Shown piece after piece: positions 16,999-25,561 of a stretch of 64,000 nt of DNA; within the stretch, counting starts at the first letter, position 1, and every line of letters starts with the position of its first letter. The stretch is from Faecalibacterium taiwanense (GTDB taxonomy: Bacteria > Bacillota > Clostridia > Oscillospirales > Ruminococcaceae). The position numbers were made by a program, and so were the translations under genes. The notes below the pieces were generated by a model. The model saw only the letters and a list, made by a program, of their open reading frames with translations, had not been told where the DNA came from and did not search any database. The stretch is taken from NCBI RefSeq assembly GCF_036632915.2, contig NZ_CP155552.1, positions 1,922,001 to 1,986,000 on the forward strand. The letters run 5' to 3'.

Positions 16999-17859
16999 TT
17001 AATAGTAGAACACCGCCGTAATGACCATGGTCACAAAGGGCGCAATGAACATCACACTGTCAAAGCGGTCCAGAATGCCGCCGTGCCCCGGGAAGATGGT
17101 GCCGTAATCCTTGATGCCGCACTGGCGCTTGACCACGCTGGCAAACAGATCGCCATAAATGCCCAGCACCGCCGCCACGCAGCCCAGCAGCGCAATGATC
17201 ACGTACATGGAAACGCCAATGTTGGAGCGGGTGAAGGCTTCCATCCGGTTTGCCGCCACTGAGTACACCAGTGTGATGATCACACCGAACACCATGGTGC
17301 CCAGAACACCGCCAATGGCACCTTCCACGGTCTTTTTGGGGCTGACCACCGGGCAGAGCTTGTGCTTGCCAAAAGCACGGCCTGCAAAGTAGGCACAGGT
17401 ATCGCCGCCCCAGGCAAAGCAGAGGATGAGCAAAATAAAGAACACCGCATCGTAGCCGTACTGCTCCACCGGCAGCAGCTCCTTGAGCCGGATAAAGGAA
17501 TAGAAGCAGAAGATCACGATACCGGAGAACATCAGCAGGCCGCTGGCCTTCTGATAGCTGATGGTGCCATTGCGCACCACCAGATAGATGGCATAAAAGG
17601 TGACCAGCAGAAAGGACATCGGCATCACCAGCCGCCGCATGACCTGATAGTTGCTCGTCATGACCAGCAGTGTATACGGCACCAGAACCGCGTACATCAG
17701 CCAGTCCTTCTTTTCAAAGCCGAGGGCACTGTAGATCTCGTGAACGGCGATCAGCGTAATGGCCGCGATGACCAGATTAAAGATCAGAGTGTTGAAGGTG
17801 AACATCACGCCGATCAGTACGATGATGCCCACGATCGCAGTAATAACACGTGTTTTCAT
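16999..17859 (-). CDS. cdsA: Phosphatidate cytidylyltransferase (CDP-diglyceride synthase)
   Basis: An integral membrane enzyme making CDP-diacylglycerol from phosphatidate and CTP (286 aa). It has about eight hydrophobic segments. SPKKTVEGAIGG (about residues 171-182) and the C-terminal signature KDYGTIFPGHGGILDRFDS, with its conserved acidic residues, identify the family. GGAGATCC precedes the ATG. It lies between uppS and dxr, as in most Firmicutes. Confidence 0.96.
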   Translation of the reverse strand: MKTRVITAIVGIIVLIGVMFTFNTLIFNLVIAAITLIAVHEIYSALGFEKKDWLMYAVLVPYTLLVMTSNYQVMRRLVMPMSFLLVTFYAIYLVVRNGTISYQKASGLLMFSGIVIFCFYSFIRLKELLPVEQYGYDAVFFILLILCFAWGGDTCAYFAGRAFGKHKLCPVVSPKKTVEGAIGGVLGTMVFGVIITLVYSVAANRMEAFTRSNIGVSMYVIIALLGCVAAVLGIYGDLFASVVKRQCGIKDYGTIFPGHGGILDRFDSVMFIAPFVTMVITAVFYY

Positions 17860-17972
17860 AGATTGGATCTCCTTTTCACCGGTCGGGTGCCGCGCCCCTC
17901 TGGATTAAGTTTGGCTCCGGCAAAGCCGCCGGGCCGTCCGGTCCCTGCACCGTGTGCAGGAGGTCTTGGGTT

Positions 17973-18686
17973 TTACAGTCCGCCAAACCGGCGGGAACGA
18001 TGATTGAACTCCTCAATGGCAGCGTCCAGATCGCTGCGGGTGAAATCCGGCCACAGAACGTCCATTTCTACCAGCTCCGAGTAAGCTGCCTGCCAGAGCA
18101 TGAAGTTGGACAGCCGCTTTTCTCCGCTGGGACGCAGGATAAAATCCGGGTCCTTCTGGCCAGCGGTATACATGGCATCGCTGAGCAGCTGTTCCGTGAT
18201 CTCTTCGGGCTTTATCTCCCCTGCCGCCGCCTTTGCCGCCAGCTGCTGCGCCGCCCGCACGATCTCCGGACGGCCGCCGTAGTTGATGGCAATGTTCAGG
18301 GTCATGCCGGTCTTGACCGAAGAATCTGCTTCCAGCTTGTTCATCAGCTGCTGCAGCTTTTCATCCAGCACCGTGCGGTCGCCCATGAACTTGATGCGGA
18401 TATTGCGGTTCTTGTAGTCAAAGCCCTTCAGCAGATATTCGCCGAACAGCCGCATGATGGCGTTGACCTCTTCCAGCGGACGCTTCCAGTTCTCGGTGGA
18501 AAACGCATAGAAGTACACCGACGAAACGCCCAGCTCATCGCAGTAATCTGCGATATCGCTGAACACCTCTGCGCCTCTTTTGTGCCCGGCAGTGCGGGGC
18601 AGGCCGCGGTTCTTTGCCCAGCGGCCGTTGCCGTCCATGATGATGCCAATGGAAAGGCCCTCGGCAAATTCTTTAGGATGCGCCAT
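17973..18686 (-). CDS. uppS: Isoprenyl transferase (undecaprenyl diphosphate synthase)
   Basis: A cis-prenyltransferase building the C55 carrier lipid for peptidoglycan (237 aa). MDGNGRWAKNRG (about 17-28) holds the catalytic Asp, GHKRGAE follows, and RPSGEKRLSNFMLWQ (about 183-197) is the second substrate-binding signature. GGGAGG precedes the ATG at 18686. The 113-bp gap to cdsA is GC-rich with short inverted repeats but no T run, so read-through is expected. Confidence 0.97.
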   Translation of the reverse strand: MAHPKEFAEGLSIGIIMDGNGRWAKNRGLPRTAGHKRGAEVFSDIADYCDELGVSSVYFYAFSTENWKRPLEEVNAIMRLFGEYLLKGFDYKNRNIRIKFMGDRTVLDEKLQQLMNKLEADSSVKTGMTLNIAINYGGRPEIVRAAQQLAAKAAAGEIKPEEITEQLLSDAMYTAGQKDPDFILRPSGEKRLSNFMLWQAAYSELVEMDVLWPDFTRSDLDAAIEEFNHRSRRFGGL

Positions 18687-18778
18687 TGTTTCCTCCCGGC
18701 AGCAACGCCGCCTTCAACAAAAGTGCCGCGCACTCTTCTTCAGCGCACGGCACCTCCAGTTTATTGCATCTGCGCAGA

Positions 18779-19333
18779 TCAGACAGACATGATCTCCTTC
18801 TGCTTTTCTTCCACCGCAGCATCGATGTTCTTGATATACTTGTCGGTCAGCTTCTGGACATCCTCTTCCATGGTCTTCTGGCTGTCCTCGGTCAGCTCGC
18901 CGGCCTTCTTCATGGCCTTGGCCTTATCCATAGCCTCGCGGCGGATGTTGCGCACTGCCACCTTAGCTTCCTCGCCCAGCTTGGAAACTTCCTTTGCCAG
19001 CTGCTTGCGGCGCTCCTCGGTGGGAGCCGGGAAGTTCAGGCGGATGGTAGAGCCGTCATCAATGGGAGTGATGCCCACATCGCTGGCCATGATGGCCTTG
19101 CTGATGGGGCGCAGCAGAGTACGGTCCCACGGGGTAATGGTCAGGGTGCGTGCTTCGGCCACAGCCACGGATGCCACCTGCTGGATGGGAGTGGGGGCAC
19201 CATAATAATCCACGCTGACCTTATCCAGCACAGCGGGATTTGCGCGGCCTGCGCGCACAGCGCCCAGTTCGCGGCCCAGATGTTCGACCGAGCTCTTCAT
19301 CTTGTCTTCGTAAACCTTGGTGTTGCTGCTCAT
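18779..19333 (-). CDS. frr: Ribosome recycling factor
   Basis: Splits post-termination ribosomes together with EF-G (184 aa, the standard length). LGRELGAVRAGRANPAVLDK (about 19-38) and YYGAPTPIQQVASV are the conserved opening, and the rest is the long helical hairpin domain. An AGGAG-containing site precedes the ATG. It follows pyrH by about 80 bp and precedes uppS, matching the conserved pyrH-frr-uppS order. Confidence 0.97.
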   Translation of the reverse strand: MSSNTKVYEDKMKSSVEHLGRELGAVRAGRANPAVLDKVSVDYYGAPTPIQQVASVAVAEARTLTITPWDRTLLRPISKAIMASDVGITPIDDGSTIRLNFPAPTEERRKQLAKEVSKLGEEAKVAVRNIRREAMDKAKAMKKAGELTEDSQKTMEEDVQKLTDKYIKNIDAAVEEKQKEIMSV

Positions 19334-19414
19334 TGCGGTAGTCTCCTGTTCCTTTTTATCTTGGGGCTGCGCTGCAATGCGTCTGCCCTATAATGTATGT
19401 CGGCTGCAGGCGTT

Positions 19415-20125
19415 TCAGCCCTCGTAAACCAGTGTGCCCACATTCTCGCCCTGCACGGCACGGGCAATGTTGTCCGGGTCGGCCAGATCGAACACGAGGA
19501 TGGGCAGCTTGTTGTCGCGGCACAGAGTGGCAGCAGTGCCATCCATAACAGCCAGCTGGTCTTCCAGCACCTTGGTAAAGGTGAGTGTATCATACTTCTT
19601 TGCGTCGGCGTACTTGTGGGGATCCTTATCGTAAACGCCATCCACCATAGTAGCCTTGAACATCACATCGGCGCTCACTTCCACAGCGCGCAGAGCGGTT
19701 GCCGTATCCGTGGAGAAGAACGGGTTGCCGGTGCCGCCGCCGAACACGGCGATCTTGCCCTCATCCATGGCGCGCAGAGCATCCTTGCGGGTAAAGGGCT
19801 GTGCCACCTGCGGCATGGTGATGGAGGTGAACACCTCGGTGGGCACACCCAGCTGTTCCAGCTTATCGGAAACAGCCAGTGCGTTCATCACGGTTGCCAG
19901 CATACCGATCTTATCGGCCAGTGTGCGCTCCATCTTGCCGCTGGAACGGCCGCGCCAGAAGTTGCCGCCGCCAACCACGATACCGATCTGCACGCCGAGG
20001 TCGTGTGCTTTCTTCACGCCGCCGCAGATCGCGTCCATGGTGGGCTCGTCAAAACCCATGCCCTTTTCGCCGCCCAGTGCTTCGCCGCTGATCTTCAGAA
20101 GGATACGCTGATATTTCAATGCCAT
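19415..20125 (-). CDS. pyrH: UMP kinase
   Basis: Phosphorylates UMP to UDP (236 aa), an amino-acid-kinase-fold enzyme. YQRILLKISGEALGG opens the protein, GGGNFWRGRSS (about 52-62) binds nucleotide, and GTGNPFFSTDTAT (about 131-143) is the UMP-binding signature. It is the first gene of the minus-strand run ending at polC. The 129-bp upstream gap to alkD is AT-rich near 20180-20215 and probably holds the operon promoter, although no clear hexamer pair was found. Confidence 0.97.
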   Translation of the reverse strand: MALKYQRILLKISGEALGGEKGMGFDEPTMDAICGGVKKAHDLGVQIGIVVGGGNFWRGRSSGKMERTLADKIGMLATVMNALAVSDKLEQLGVPTEVFTSITMPQVAQPFTRKDALRAMDEGKIAVFGGGTGNPFFSTDTATALRAVEVSADVMFKATMVDGVYDKDPHKYADAKKYDTLTFTKVLEDQLAVMDGTAATLCRDNKLPILVFDLADPDNIARAVQGENVGTLVYEG

Positions 20126-20254
20126 AATCCAAACACCACCTGTTTTTATCTTCCGTCAGGGCATAGGCATACCCTGACATTTTTTACTATAGCTTATTTT
20201 ACAATAAAACATTCATAAAGTAAACAGGAAATCTGCGCGGAAATCCGGAAGCTT

Positions 20255-20950
20255 TTATGAACGGCTGCGCAGACCGCGCAGCAGCTGCTTCATTCCGGGC
20301 GGAATGCGGCGGCTTTCCACCGCTTTCTGGATGGCTTTGTTGTGGGTCCACAGATCCAGCCGCTTTTCTGTGAGCCACGGCAGCGCGGCATCCGGCTGCT
20401 TTGCCAGTGCCGTGGCAAAATACCATGCCCGCATCATATTGATATAGTATTCCGTGCTGCGCACATCGGCCACCCATTCCAGATATTCCGGCCGGAATGC
20501 ATCATCCAGATAATAGCGCATCAGCATCTCCATGCCATAGCGCACGGTGTACACCTCGCCCGAATCCAGCCAGCGGCGAATGGGCACCAGCAGTTCCTTC
20601 TTGTGCTTTGCAAACACTTTGGGGCAAAAGCAGTCACAAGTGGCCCAGTTGTTGATGTAGGGCAGGAACGCTTCCGTTTCAGCCAGCGCCCTGTCGTAGT
20701 CCCGGATAAGTTCGATCAGGAACGCGTGGAGGTTGTTCTCTTCGTAGTATCCATGCGGCAGGGCCTGTAAAAACACTTCTGCCTGCGCTGTGCCCGCGAG
20801 CTGTTTTGCCAGCCTGCGCAGAGCCGGAACGCGCACGCCGATCACCGTTTCCGGCGGCACGGTGGGCATCAACGCACTGTGAAAGATGCGGTATGCTTCA
20901 TCCCGCAGGGCAAACAGCTGCGTACGAATGATCTCTGCTTCCGGCTCCAT
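20255..20950 (-). CDS. DNA alkylation repair protein, AlkD-like
   Basis: A HEAT-like-repeat DNA glycosylase family protein (231 aa) excising alkylated bases. It shows the opening helix, GVRVPALRRLAKQLAG (about 37-52), the conserved NNWATCDCFCPKVF segment (about 101-114), and the pattern of repeated short helices with Trp and Tyr seen in AlkD. GGGAGAGAGG is immediately upstream of the ATG. It is a single gene between pyrH and the tRNA-Gly region. Confidence 0.88.
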   Translation of the reverse strand: MEPEAEIIRTQLFALRDEAYRIFHSALMPTVPPETVIGVRVPALRRLAKQLAGTAQAEVFLQALPHGYYEENNLHAFLIELIRDYDRALAETEAFLPYINNWATCDCFCPKVFAKHKKELLVPIRRWLDSGEVYTVRYGMEMLMRYYLDDAFRPEYLEWVADVRSTEYYINMMRAWYFATALAKQPDAALPWLTEKRLDLWTHNKAIQKAVESRRIPPGMKQLLRGLRSRS

Positions 20951-21053
20951 CCTCTCTCCCTCCGTTCTTTTCTATTGTAGCAGAGCCGTATGGAAAAGCA
21001 AGGCCGTTCCGGCATTCTTTTCCGGTGCTTTAAGGAACATACAAAAATTGGGC

Positions 21054-21082
21054 TGGACATTTATGCCGGAACATGCTATAAT
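21054..21082 (+). promoter_or_regulatory. Promoter of tRNA-Gly(UCC)
   Basis: TGGACA (21054-21059) and TATAAT (21077-21082) are separated by 17 bp. The tRNA begins 13 nt after the -10. Confidence 0.85.
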
Positions 21083-21095
21083 ATCGTTCGTAAAT

Positions 21096-21170
21096 GCGGG
21101 CATCGTACATCGGCTAGTATATCAGCCTTCCAAGCTGAGGAGGTGGGTTCGATTCCCATTGCCCGCTCCA
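21096..21170 (+). tRNA. tRNA-Gly(UCC)
   Basis: A complete cloverleaf: acceptor GCGGGCA pairs with TGCCCGC, the anticodon loop CTTCCAA has TCC, the T loop is TTCGATT, and the CCA end is encoded (75 nt). It has its own promoter and terminator. Confidence 0.97.
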
Positions 21171-21175
21171 TGCAA

Positions 21176-21210
21176 AAAAGCGCCGTGGCCTTTTGGGTCA
21201 CGGCGCTTTT
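21176..21210. terminator. Terminator after tRNA-Gly(UCC)
   Basis: AAAAGCGCCGTG (21176-21187) pairs with CACGGCGCTTTT (21199-21210). It can also end the convergent beta-CASP gene, whose stop lies at 21219. Confidence 0.9.
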
Positions 21211-21218
21211 GTTTTGCT

Positions 21219-22826
21219 TTATCGGTCCCACTTATCGCACAGGGCATTGATCTGGTCGGCAAACTTGGCAAGGTCTTTGTTTGCGCCGCCCTCGTTGTGC
21301 TCGATGACCCGCAGCAGGCGCTTGCCGGCGCTGACCAGCCGCTGGAACACACTGGCCGCACGGCTCTGGCCTTCATTAGCCTTGTGCTCAATGCGGACGC
21401 GCATGCCCTCCTGCAGGCATACGGCTCCCTCGGCTCCGATGGCCCACTGTGCGCCGTTGTAGGGTGCACAGGCAGTGAAGCCCTGTTCCGTCAAGGTCTG
21501 CACAAAGTGGTCCTCGGTCTCATCTTCGCCGTGCATCACGAACACACGCTTTGGTTTCTGCTCAAAGGAGTTCACCCACCGCAGCAGACCTTCTCTGTCC
21601 GCATGGCCGGACATGCCGGTGAGCTGGCACAGTTCTGCCTGCACCTCAATAGGTTCACCGAACAGTTTTACCGTCGTGGCACCTTCCAGCAGGGTGCGGC
21701 CCAGCGTGCCCACCGCCTGATAGCCCACGAACAGAATGGTGCACTCCGGCCGCCACAGATTGTGCTTGAGGTGGTGGCGGATGCGGCCTGCCTCGCACAT
21801 ACCGCTGGCCGAGAGGATGACCTTTGGCACGCGGTCTGCATTGATCATGCGGGATTCATCACTGGTCACCGTGACGCGTAGCCCTGGGAAGGTGATCGGA
21901 TCAATGCCTTTTTCCAGCAGAGCGCGGGTGTCCGCATCAAAGCAGTCCGGGTCGGTATCTTTAAAGATGCGGGTCGCCTCGATGGCAAGCGGGCTGTCAA
22001 TGTACACCGGGAAGTTGCCGTGCCCCTTCACAAGGCCCTTTTCCTTGATCTCACGGATAAAGTAGAGCATCTCCTGCGTGCGGCCCACCGCAAAGCTGGG
22101 AATGACCACATTGCCGCCCCGGTCAAAGGTGCGCTGCAGGATCTTCGTCAGTTCGCTCACATAGTCCGGCTTCGGGCCGTGGCTGCGGTCGCCGTAGGTA
22201 GATTCCATAAAGGCGTAGTCCGCCTCTTTGATGTAAGCAGGATCCTTGATGATGGGCTGATCCAGATTGCCGATATCACCGGAGAATACCAGCTTGGTCG
22301 TGGTCTCACCCTCGGTGATCCAAAGCTCTATGCTGGCCGAGCCAAGCAGATGGCCCACATCCACAAAGCGGGCTTCAATGCCCGGTGCAAGCTGGAAGCG
22401 CTGCTCATAGGCCTTGCCCACAAACAGCTTCATGGCTGCTTCAGCATCCTGCACAGTATACATCGGTTCCACCGGTTCTGCGCCAGAGCGCTGGCCCTTG
22501 CGGTTTTTCCACTCCGCTTCAAATTCCTGAATATGGGCCGAGTCCCGCAGCATGATGCCGCACAGCTCCACCGTGGGGTTCGTGGCATAGATCTTGCCGC
22601 GGAAGCCGTTGCGCACCAGCAGCGGCAGCATACCGGTATGGTCGATGTGTGCATGGGTGGCCAGCACCCAGTCGATCTCGCCGGGTGCCACCGGGATGGG
22701 CTGGTTCTCGTATACGTCCTTGCCCTGCTCCATGCCGCAGTCGATCAAAAAGCGCTGCCCAGCCGCTTCGATCAAAGTGCAGCTGCCGGTGACCTCATGG
22801 TTCGCGCCCAGAAATGTGATCTTCAT
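21219..22826 (-). CDS. Metallo-beta-lactamase/beta-CASP/RMMBL nuclease-like protein
   Basis: A 535-residue protein of the CPSF/YSH1-like RNA-processing group. The metal-binding motif HAHIDHTG lies near residue 58, later GDIG and SFAVGRTQEML belong to the beta-CASP insertion, and ASGMCEAGRIRHHL and MSGHADREGLL are the later metal-binding loops, with VMHGE in RMMBL. Members cut RNA endo- or exonucleolytically, but the substrate here is unknown. The last about 75 residues after RMMBL are charged and not part of the core. GGAGGTG precedes the ATG. Monocistronic. Confidence 0.9.
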   Translation of the reverse strand: MKITFLGANHEVTGSCTLIEAAGQRFLIDCGMEQGKDVYENQPIPVAPGEIDWVLATHAHIDHTGMLPLLVRNGFRGKIYATNPTVELCGIMLRDSAHIQEFEAEWKNRKGQRSGAEPVEPMYTVQDAEAAMKLFVGKAYEQRFQLAPGIEARFVDVGHLLGSASIELWITEGETTTKLVFSGDIGNLDQPIIKDPAYIKEADYAFMESTYGDRSHGPKPDYVSELTKILQRTFDRGGNVVIPSFAVGRTQEMLYFIREIKEKGLVKGHGNFPVYIDSPLAIEATRIFKDTDPDCFDADTRALLEKGIDPITFPGLRVTVTSDESRMINADRVPKVILSASGMCEAGRIRHHLKHNLWRPECTILFVGYQAVGTLGRTLLEGATTVKLFGEPIEVQAELCQLTGMSGHADREGLLRWVNSFEQKPKRVFVMHGEDETEDHFVQTLTEQGFTACAPYNGAQWAIGAEGAVCLQEGMRVRIEHKANEGQSRAASVFQRLVSAGKRLLRVIEHNEGGANKDLAKFADQINALCDKWDR

Positions 22827-22952
22827 AAAAACACCTCCGGCTTTATTTCTTCTGTATCCTTAGTATAGCATATTCTAAAGGTACACGCCGCACAAATCGC
22901 ATGGCTTTTCTCAGGCATTTTGCCGAAAGGTTGAAAAATTTTTTATACAATC

Positions 22953-22980
22953 TTGACAAACCACCCCTTCCTGTTATAAA
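22953..22980 (+). promoter_or_regulatory. Promoter of typA
   Basis: TTGACA (22953-22958) and TATAAA (22975-22980) are separated by 16 bp, 63 bp before the start codon. Confidence 0.75.
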
Positions 22981-23042
22981 CTTAAACTTGTATGACGTTC
23001 GTTCGTATTTTATGAGTTTTAATAATAGAGAGGTTGAATTTT

Positions 23043-24866
23043 ATGGTTCGTAACGATTTGCGCAACGTTGCCATTATCGCTCACGTTGACCACGGCAAGA
23101 CCACCCTGGTGGACGCAATGCTGCGTCAGAGCGGCGCATTCCGCGATAATCAGGTCGTGGCTGAGCGCGTCATGGACAGCGGCGATATCGAGCGTGAGCG
23201 TGGCATTACCATTCTGGCCAAGAACTGCTCCTGCACCTACAAGGGTGTCAAGATCAATATTGTCGATACTCCGGGCCATGCCGACTTTGGCGGCGAGGTG
23301 GAGCGCGTGCTGAAGATGGTCAACGGCGTTCTGCTGCTGGTGGATGCCGCCGAGGGCTGCATGCCCCAGACCCGTTTTGTGTTGCAGAAGGCTCTGCAGC
23401 AGAATCTGAGTCTGGTGGTGGCCATCAACAAGATCGACCGCCCCGATGCCCGCATTAAGGAAGTCATCGACGAAGTTCTGTACCTGCTGATGGATCTGGG
23501 CGCTACCGATGAGCAGCTGGACTGCCCCATGCTGTTCTGCTGCGGTCGTGATGGCACCGCAAGCCTGGACCCGGATGTGCCCGGCACCGACCTGATCCCT
23601 CTGTTCGATACTCTGCTGAGCACCATCAAGCCGCCTGAGGGCGACCCCGAGGCTCCCTTCCAGATGCTGGTGTCCTCTGTGGACTACAACGACTTCGTGG
23701 GCCGCATCGGCATTGGCCGCATCCAGAACGGCGTTGCCAAGGTGGGCGAGGAAGTTGTCGTCTGTGACTGGCACAATCAGGATCTGAAGATGCGCGGTCG
23801 TCTGACCAAGCTGTACGACTTTCAGGCCAATGGCCGTCAGCCGTGCGATAACATCACCGCTGGCGATATCGTGGCATTCTCCGGCCTGCCCGACGTGACC
23901 ATCGGCAATACCCTGTGCAGCCCCTCCAATGTGGAGCCGCTGCCCTTCGTGAAGATCAACGATCCTACCGTTGAAATGACCTTCTCCGTCAACGACAGCC
24001 CGCTGGCCGGCCGCGAGGGTAAGTATGTTACCAGCCGTCAGATCCGTGACCGTCTGCAGAAGGAGCTGCTGAAGGACGTTGCTCTGAAGGTGGAGGATTC
24101 CGCCACCACCGATTCCTTCCGCGTTATGGGCCGTGGTGAGATGCACCTGTCCATCCTGATCGAGACCATGCGCCGTGAAGGTTATGAGCTGCAGGTCTCT
24201 CCCCCGCACGTTCTGACTAAGGTCATCGACGGCAAAACCTATGAGCCTATGGAGCATGTCGTCATCGATGTGCCCACCCAGTATCAGGGTGCTGTCATGA
24301 CCGGTCTGGGCCAGCGCAAGGCTATCCTGCAGCAGATGGAATCTCTGGGCACCGACCGCGTGCGTCTGGAGTTCCGTATGCCCAGCCGCGGCCTGTTCGG
24401 CTACCGCAACCAGTTCCTGACCGATACCCACGGCGAAGGCATCATCAACCAGATCTTCGACGGTTACGATGTCTGGGCTGGCATGATTGCCAACCGCTCC
24501 ACCGGTTCTCTGGTCAGCTTTGAGACCGGCGAGGCCGTCACCTACGGTCTGTTCAATGCTCAGCAGCGCGGCACCCTTCTGGTGGGCGCTGGTGAAAAGG
24601 TCTACGAGGGCATGGTCATTGGCTACACCGCTTCCGGCGAGGACGTGGATGTCAACGTCTGCAAGACCAAGCACCTGACCAACACCCGTGCATCCGGCTC
24701 CGATGATGCTCTGCGCCTGATCCCCATTAGCAAGCTCAGCCTGGAAGGCTGCCTGGAATTCCTTGCACAGGACGAGCTGCTGGAGGTCACTCCTGAAAAT
24801 CTGCGCATCCGCAAGCAGATCCTGAACCACGAGCAGCGCATGAAGGCCAAGAGCAAGCTGAAATAA
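23043..24866 (+). CDS. typA: Translational GTPase TypA/BipA
   Basis: A ribosome-associated GTPase involved in assembly and stress (607 aa). The P loop AHVDHGKTTL (about 13-22), RERGITI switch I, DTPGHADFGGEVER switch II, and NKID are all intact. They are followed by the EF-G-like domain II, the V domain with FRVMGRGEMHLSILIETMRR, and the BipA-specific C-terminal domain with FRMPSRGLFGYR. The ATG at 23043 is used with AGAGAGG about 9 nt upstream. A TTG at 23034 sits too close to that site. Confidence 0.97.
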   Translation: MVRNDLRNVAIIAHVDHGKTTLVDAMLRQSGAFRDNQVVAERVMDSGDIERERGITILAKNCSCTYKGVKINIVDTPGHADFGGEVERVLKMVNGVLLLVDAAEGCMPQTRFVLQKALQQNLSLVVAINKIDRPDARIKEVIDEVLYLLMDLGATDEQLDCPMLFCCGRDGTASLDPDVPGTDLIPLFDTLLSTIKPPEGDPEAPFQMLVSSVDYNDFVGRIGIGRIQNGVAKVGEEVVVCDWHNQDLKMRGRLTKLYDFQANGRQPCDNITAGDIVAFSGLPDVTIGNTLCSPSNVEPLPFVKINDPTVEMTFSVNDSPLAGREGKYVTSRQIRDRLQKELLKDVALKVEDSATTDSFRVMGRGEMHLSILIETMRREGYELQVSPPHVLTKVIDGKTYEPMEHVVIDVPTQYQGAVMTGLGQRKAILQQMESLGTDRVRLEFRMPSRGLFGYRNQFLTDTHGEGIINQIFDGYDVWAGMIANRSTGSLVSFETGEAVTYGLFNAQQRGTLLVGAGEKVYEGMVIGYTASGEDVDVNVCKTKHLTNTRASGSDDALRLIPISKLSLEGCLEFLAQDELLEVTPENLRIRKQILNHEQRMKAKSKLK

Positions 24867-24898
24867 GCCTTTCCTTCTTTTATAATATGTACTTTACC

Positions 24899-24935
24899 GT
24901 CCTGCAGCGTTTCAAAACGCTGCAGGACAGTTTTA
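24899..24935 (+). terminator. Terminator of typA
   Basis: GTCCTGCAGCGTTT (24899-24912) pairs perfectly with AAACGCTGCAGGAC (24915-24928), followed by a T-rich tail. Confidence 0.9.
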
Positions 24936-24970
24936 TTTTGCCAAAAATGATTCATTTTTTAAAAAAAGGC

Positions 24971-24999
24971 TTGCAAAAGGCATTCTTATGCGGTATAAT
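24971..24999 (+). promoter_or_regulatory. Promoter of tRNA-Asn
   Basis: TTGCAA (24971-24976) and TATAAT (24994-24999) are separated by 17 bp. The tRNA starts 26 nt downstream. Confidence 0.8.
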
Positions 25000-25025
25000 A
25001 TCTCTCGCAGTCACAAATGTGATCT

Positions 25026-25102
25026 GCCTCTTTAGCTCAGTCGGTTAGAGCACCTGACTGTTAATCAGGGTGTCGCCTGTTCGAGTCAGGCAAGAGGCGC
25101 CA
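25026..25102 (+). tRNA. tRNA-Asn(GUU)
   Basis: A 77-nt cloverleaf: acceptor GCCTCTT pairs with AAGAGGC, the anticodon loop CTGTTAA has GTT, the T arm is GCCTG/CAGGC with TTCGAGT, and the CCA is encoded. Confidence 0.97.
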
Positions 25103-25106
25103 GAAG

Positions 25107-25140
25107 AAAAGGCAATGTTCCACAGAACATTGCCTTTTTT
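25107..25140 (+). terminator. Terminator after tRNA-Asn
   Basis: AAAAGGCAATGTTC (25107-25120) pairs with GAACATTGCCTTTT (25125-25138) and is followed by more T. Confidence 0.92.
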
Positions 25141-25278
25141 GTTTGTCCCACACTACACCCTTTTTCTGTACAGCCATGCAGTCGTGTTTCTCCTCTGTTT
25201 TGGGGCTTCTCTGTCCCAAAAACACAGCATCCATGCGAAAAAAGCATCAAGCATAATGATTTCTTAAAATTTGACTAC

Positions 25279-25307
25279 TTGAAGAAGATGTCACATTGTG
25301 GTATACT
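25279..25307 (+). promoter_or_regulatory. Promoter of the C39 exporter operon
   Basis: TTGAAG (25279-25284) and TATACT (25302-25307) are separated by exactly 17 bp. Transcription would start near 25314, leaving a 5' leader of about 248 nt. Confidence 0.65.
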
Positions 25308-25313
25308 GCTTAT

Positions 25314-25561
25314 AAGCTTTGGGAATTTGTATCTGTTTTTCCAAAGTCCGGCACACAGATCAAAGGGTAGGTGCTCCCTTCTTTTGATAGCAGCCGACCG
25401 GTGTTTTGTCATGGTTCTCCGCAGGACAGGACAAAGCACCGGTCTCTGTGCTGTTGTTTCAGGCTCCGGCTCTTTTCACGTTGTCAGATCTGCGGCAGGC
25501 CGCTTTTTCAAAACGCCTGCCGCTGTTTGAATAAATTTGTATATGATCAAAGGAAGCATCT
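25314..25561 (+). promoter_or_regulatory. Long structured 5' leader of the exporter operon
   Basis: The leader has two strong hairpins. The first has 15-bp arms GACCGGTGTTTTGTC (25396-25410) and GACAAAGCACCGGTC (25430-25444), with one wobble. The second has 9-bp arms GCGGCAGGC (25492-25500) and GCCTGCCGC (25514-25522), followed by a moderately T-rich run before AAAGGAAG and the start codon. The arrangement would suit an attenuator, but no known riboswitch was recognised and no credible leader ORF with a ribosome site was found. Confidence 0.45.

Noticed and set aside
25279..25530. 83-codon frame in the exporter leader
   Set aside because: It starts within the promoter, lacks a ribosome site and reads through both hairpins with atypical composition.
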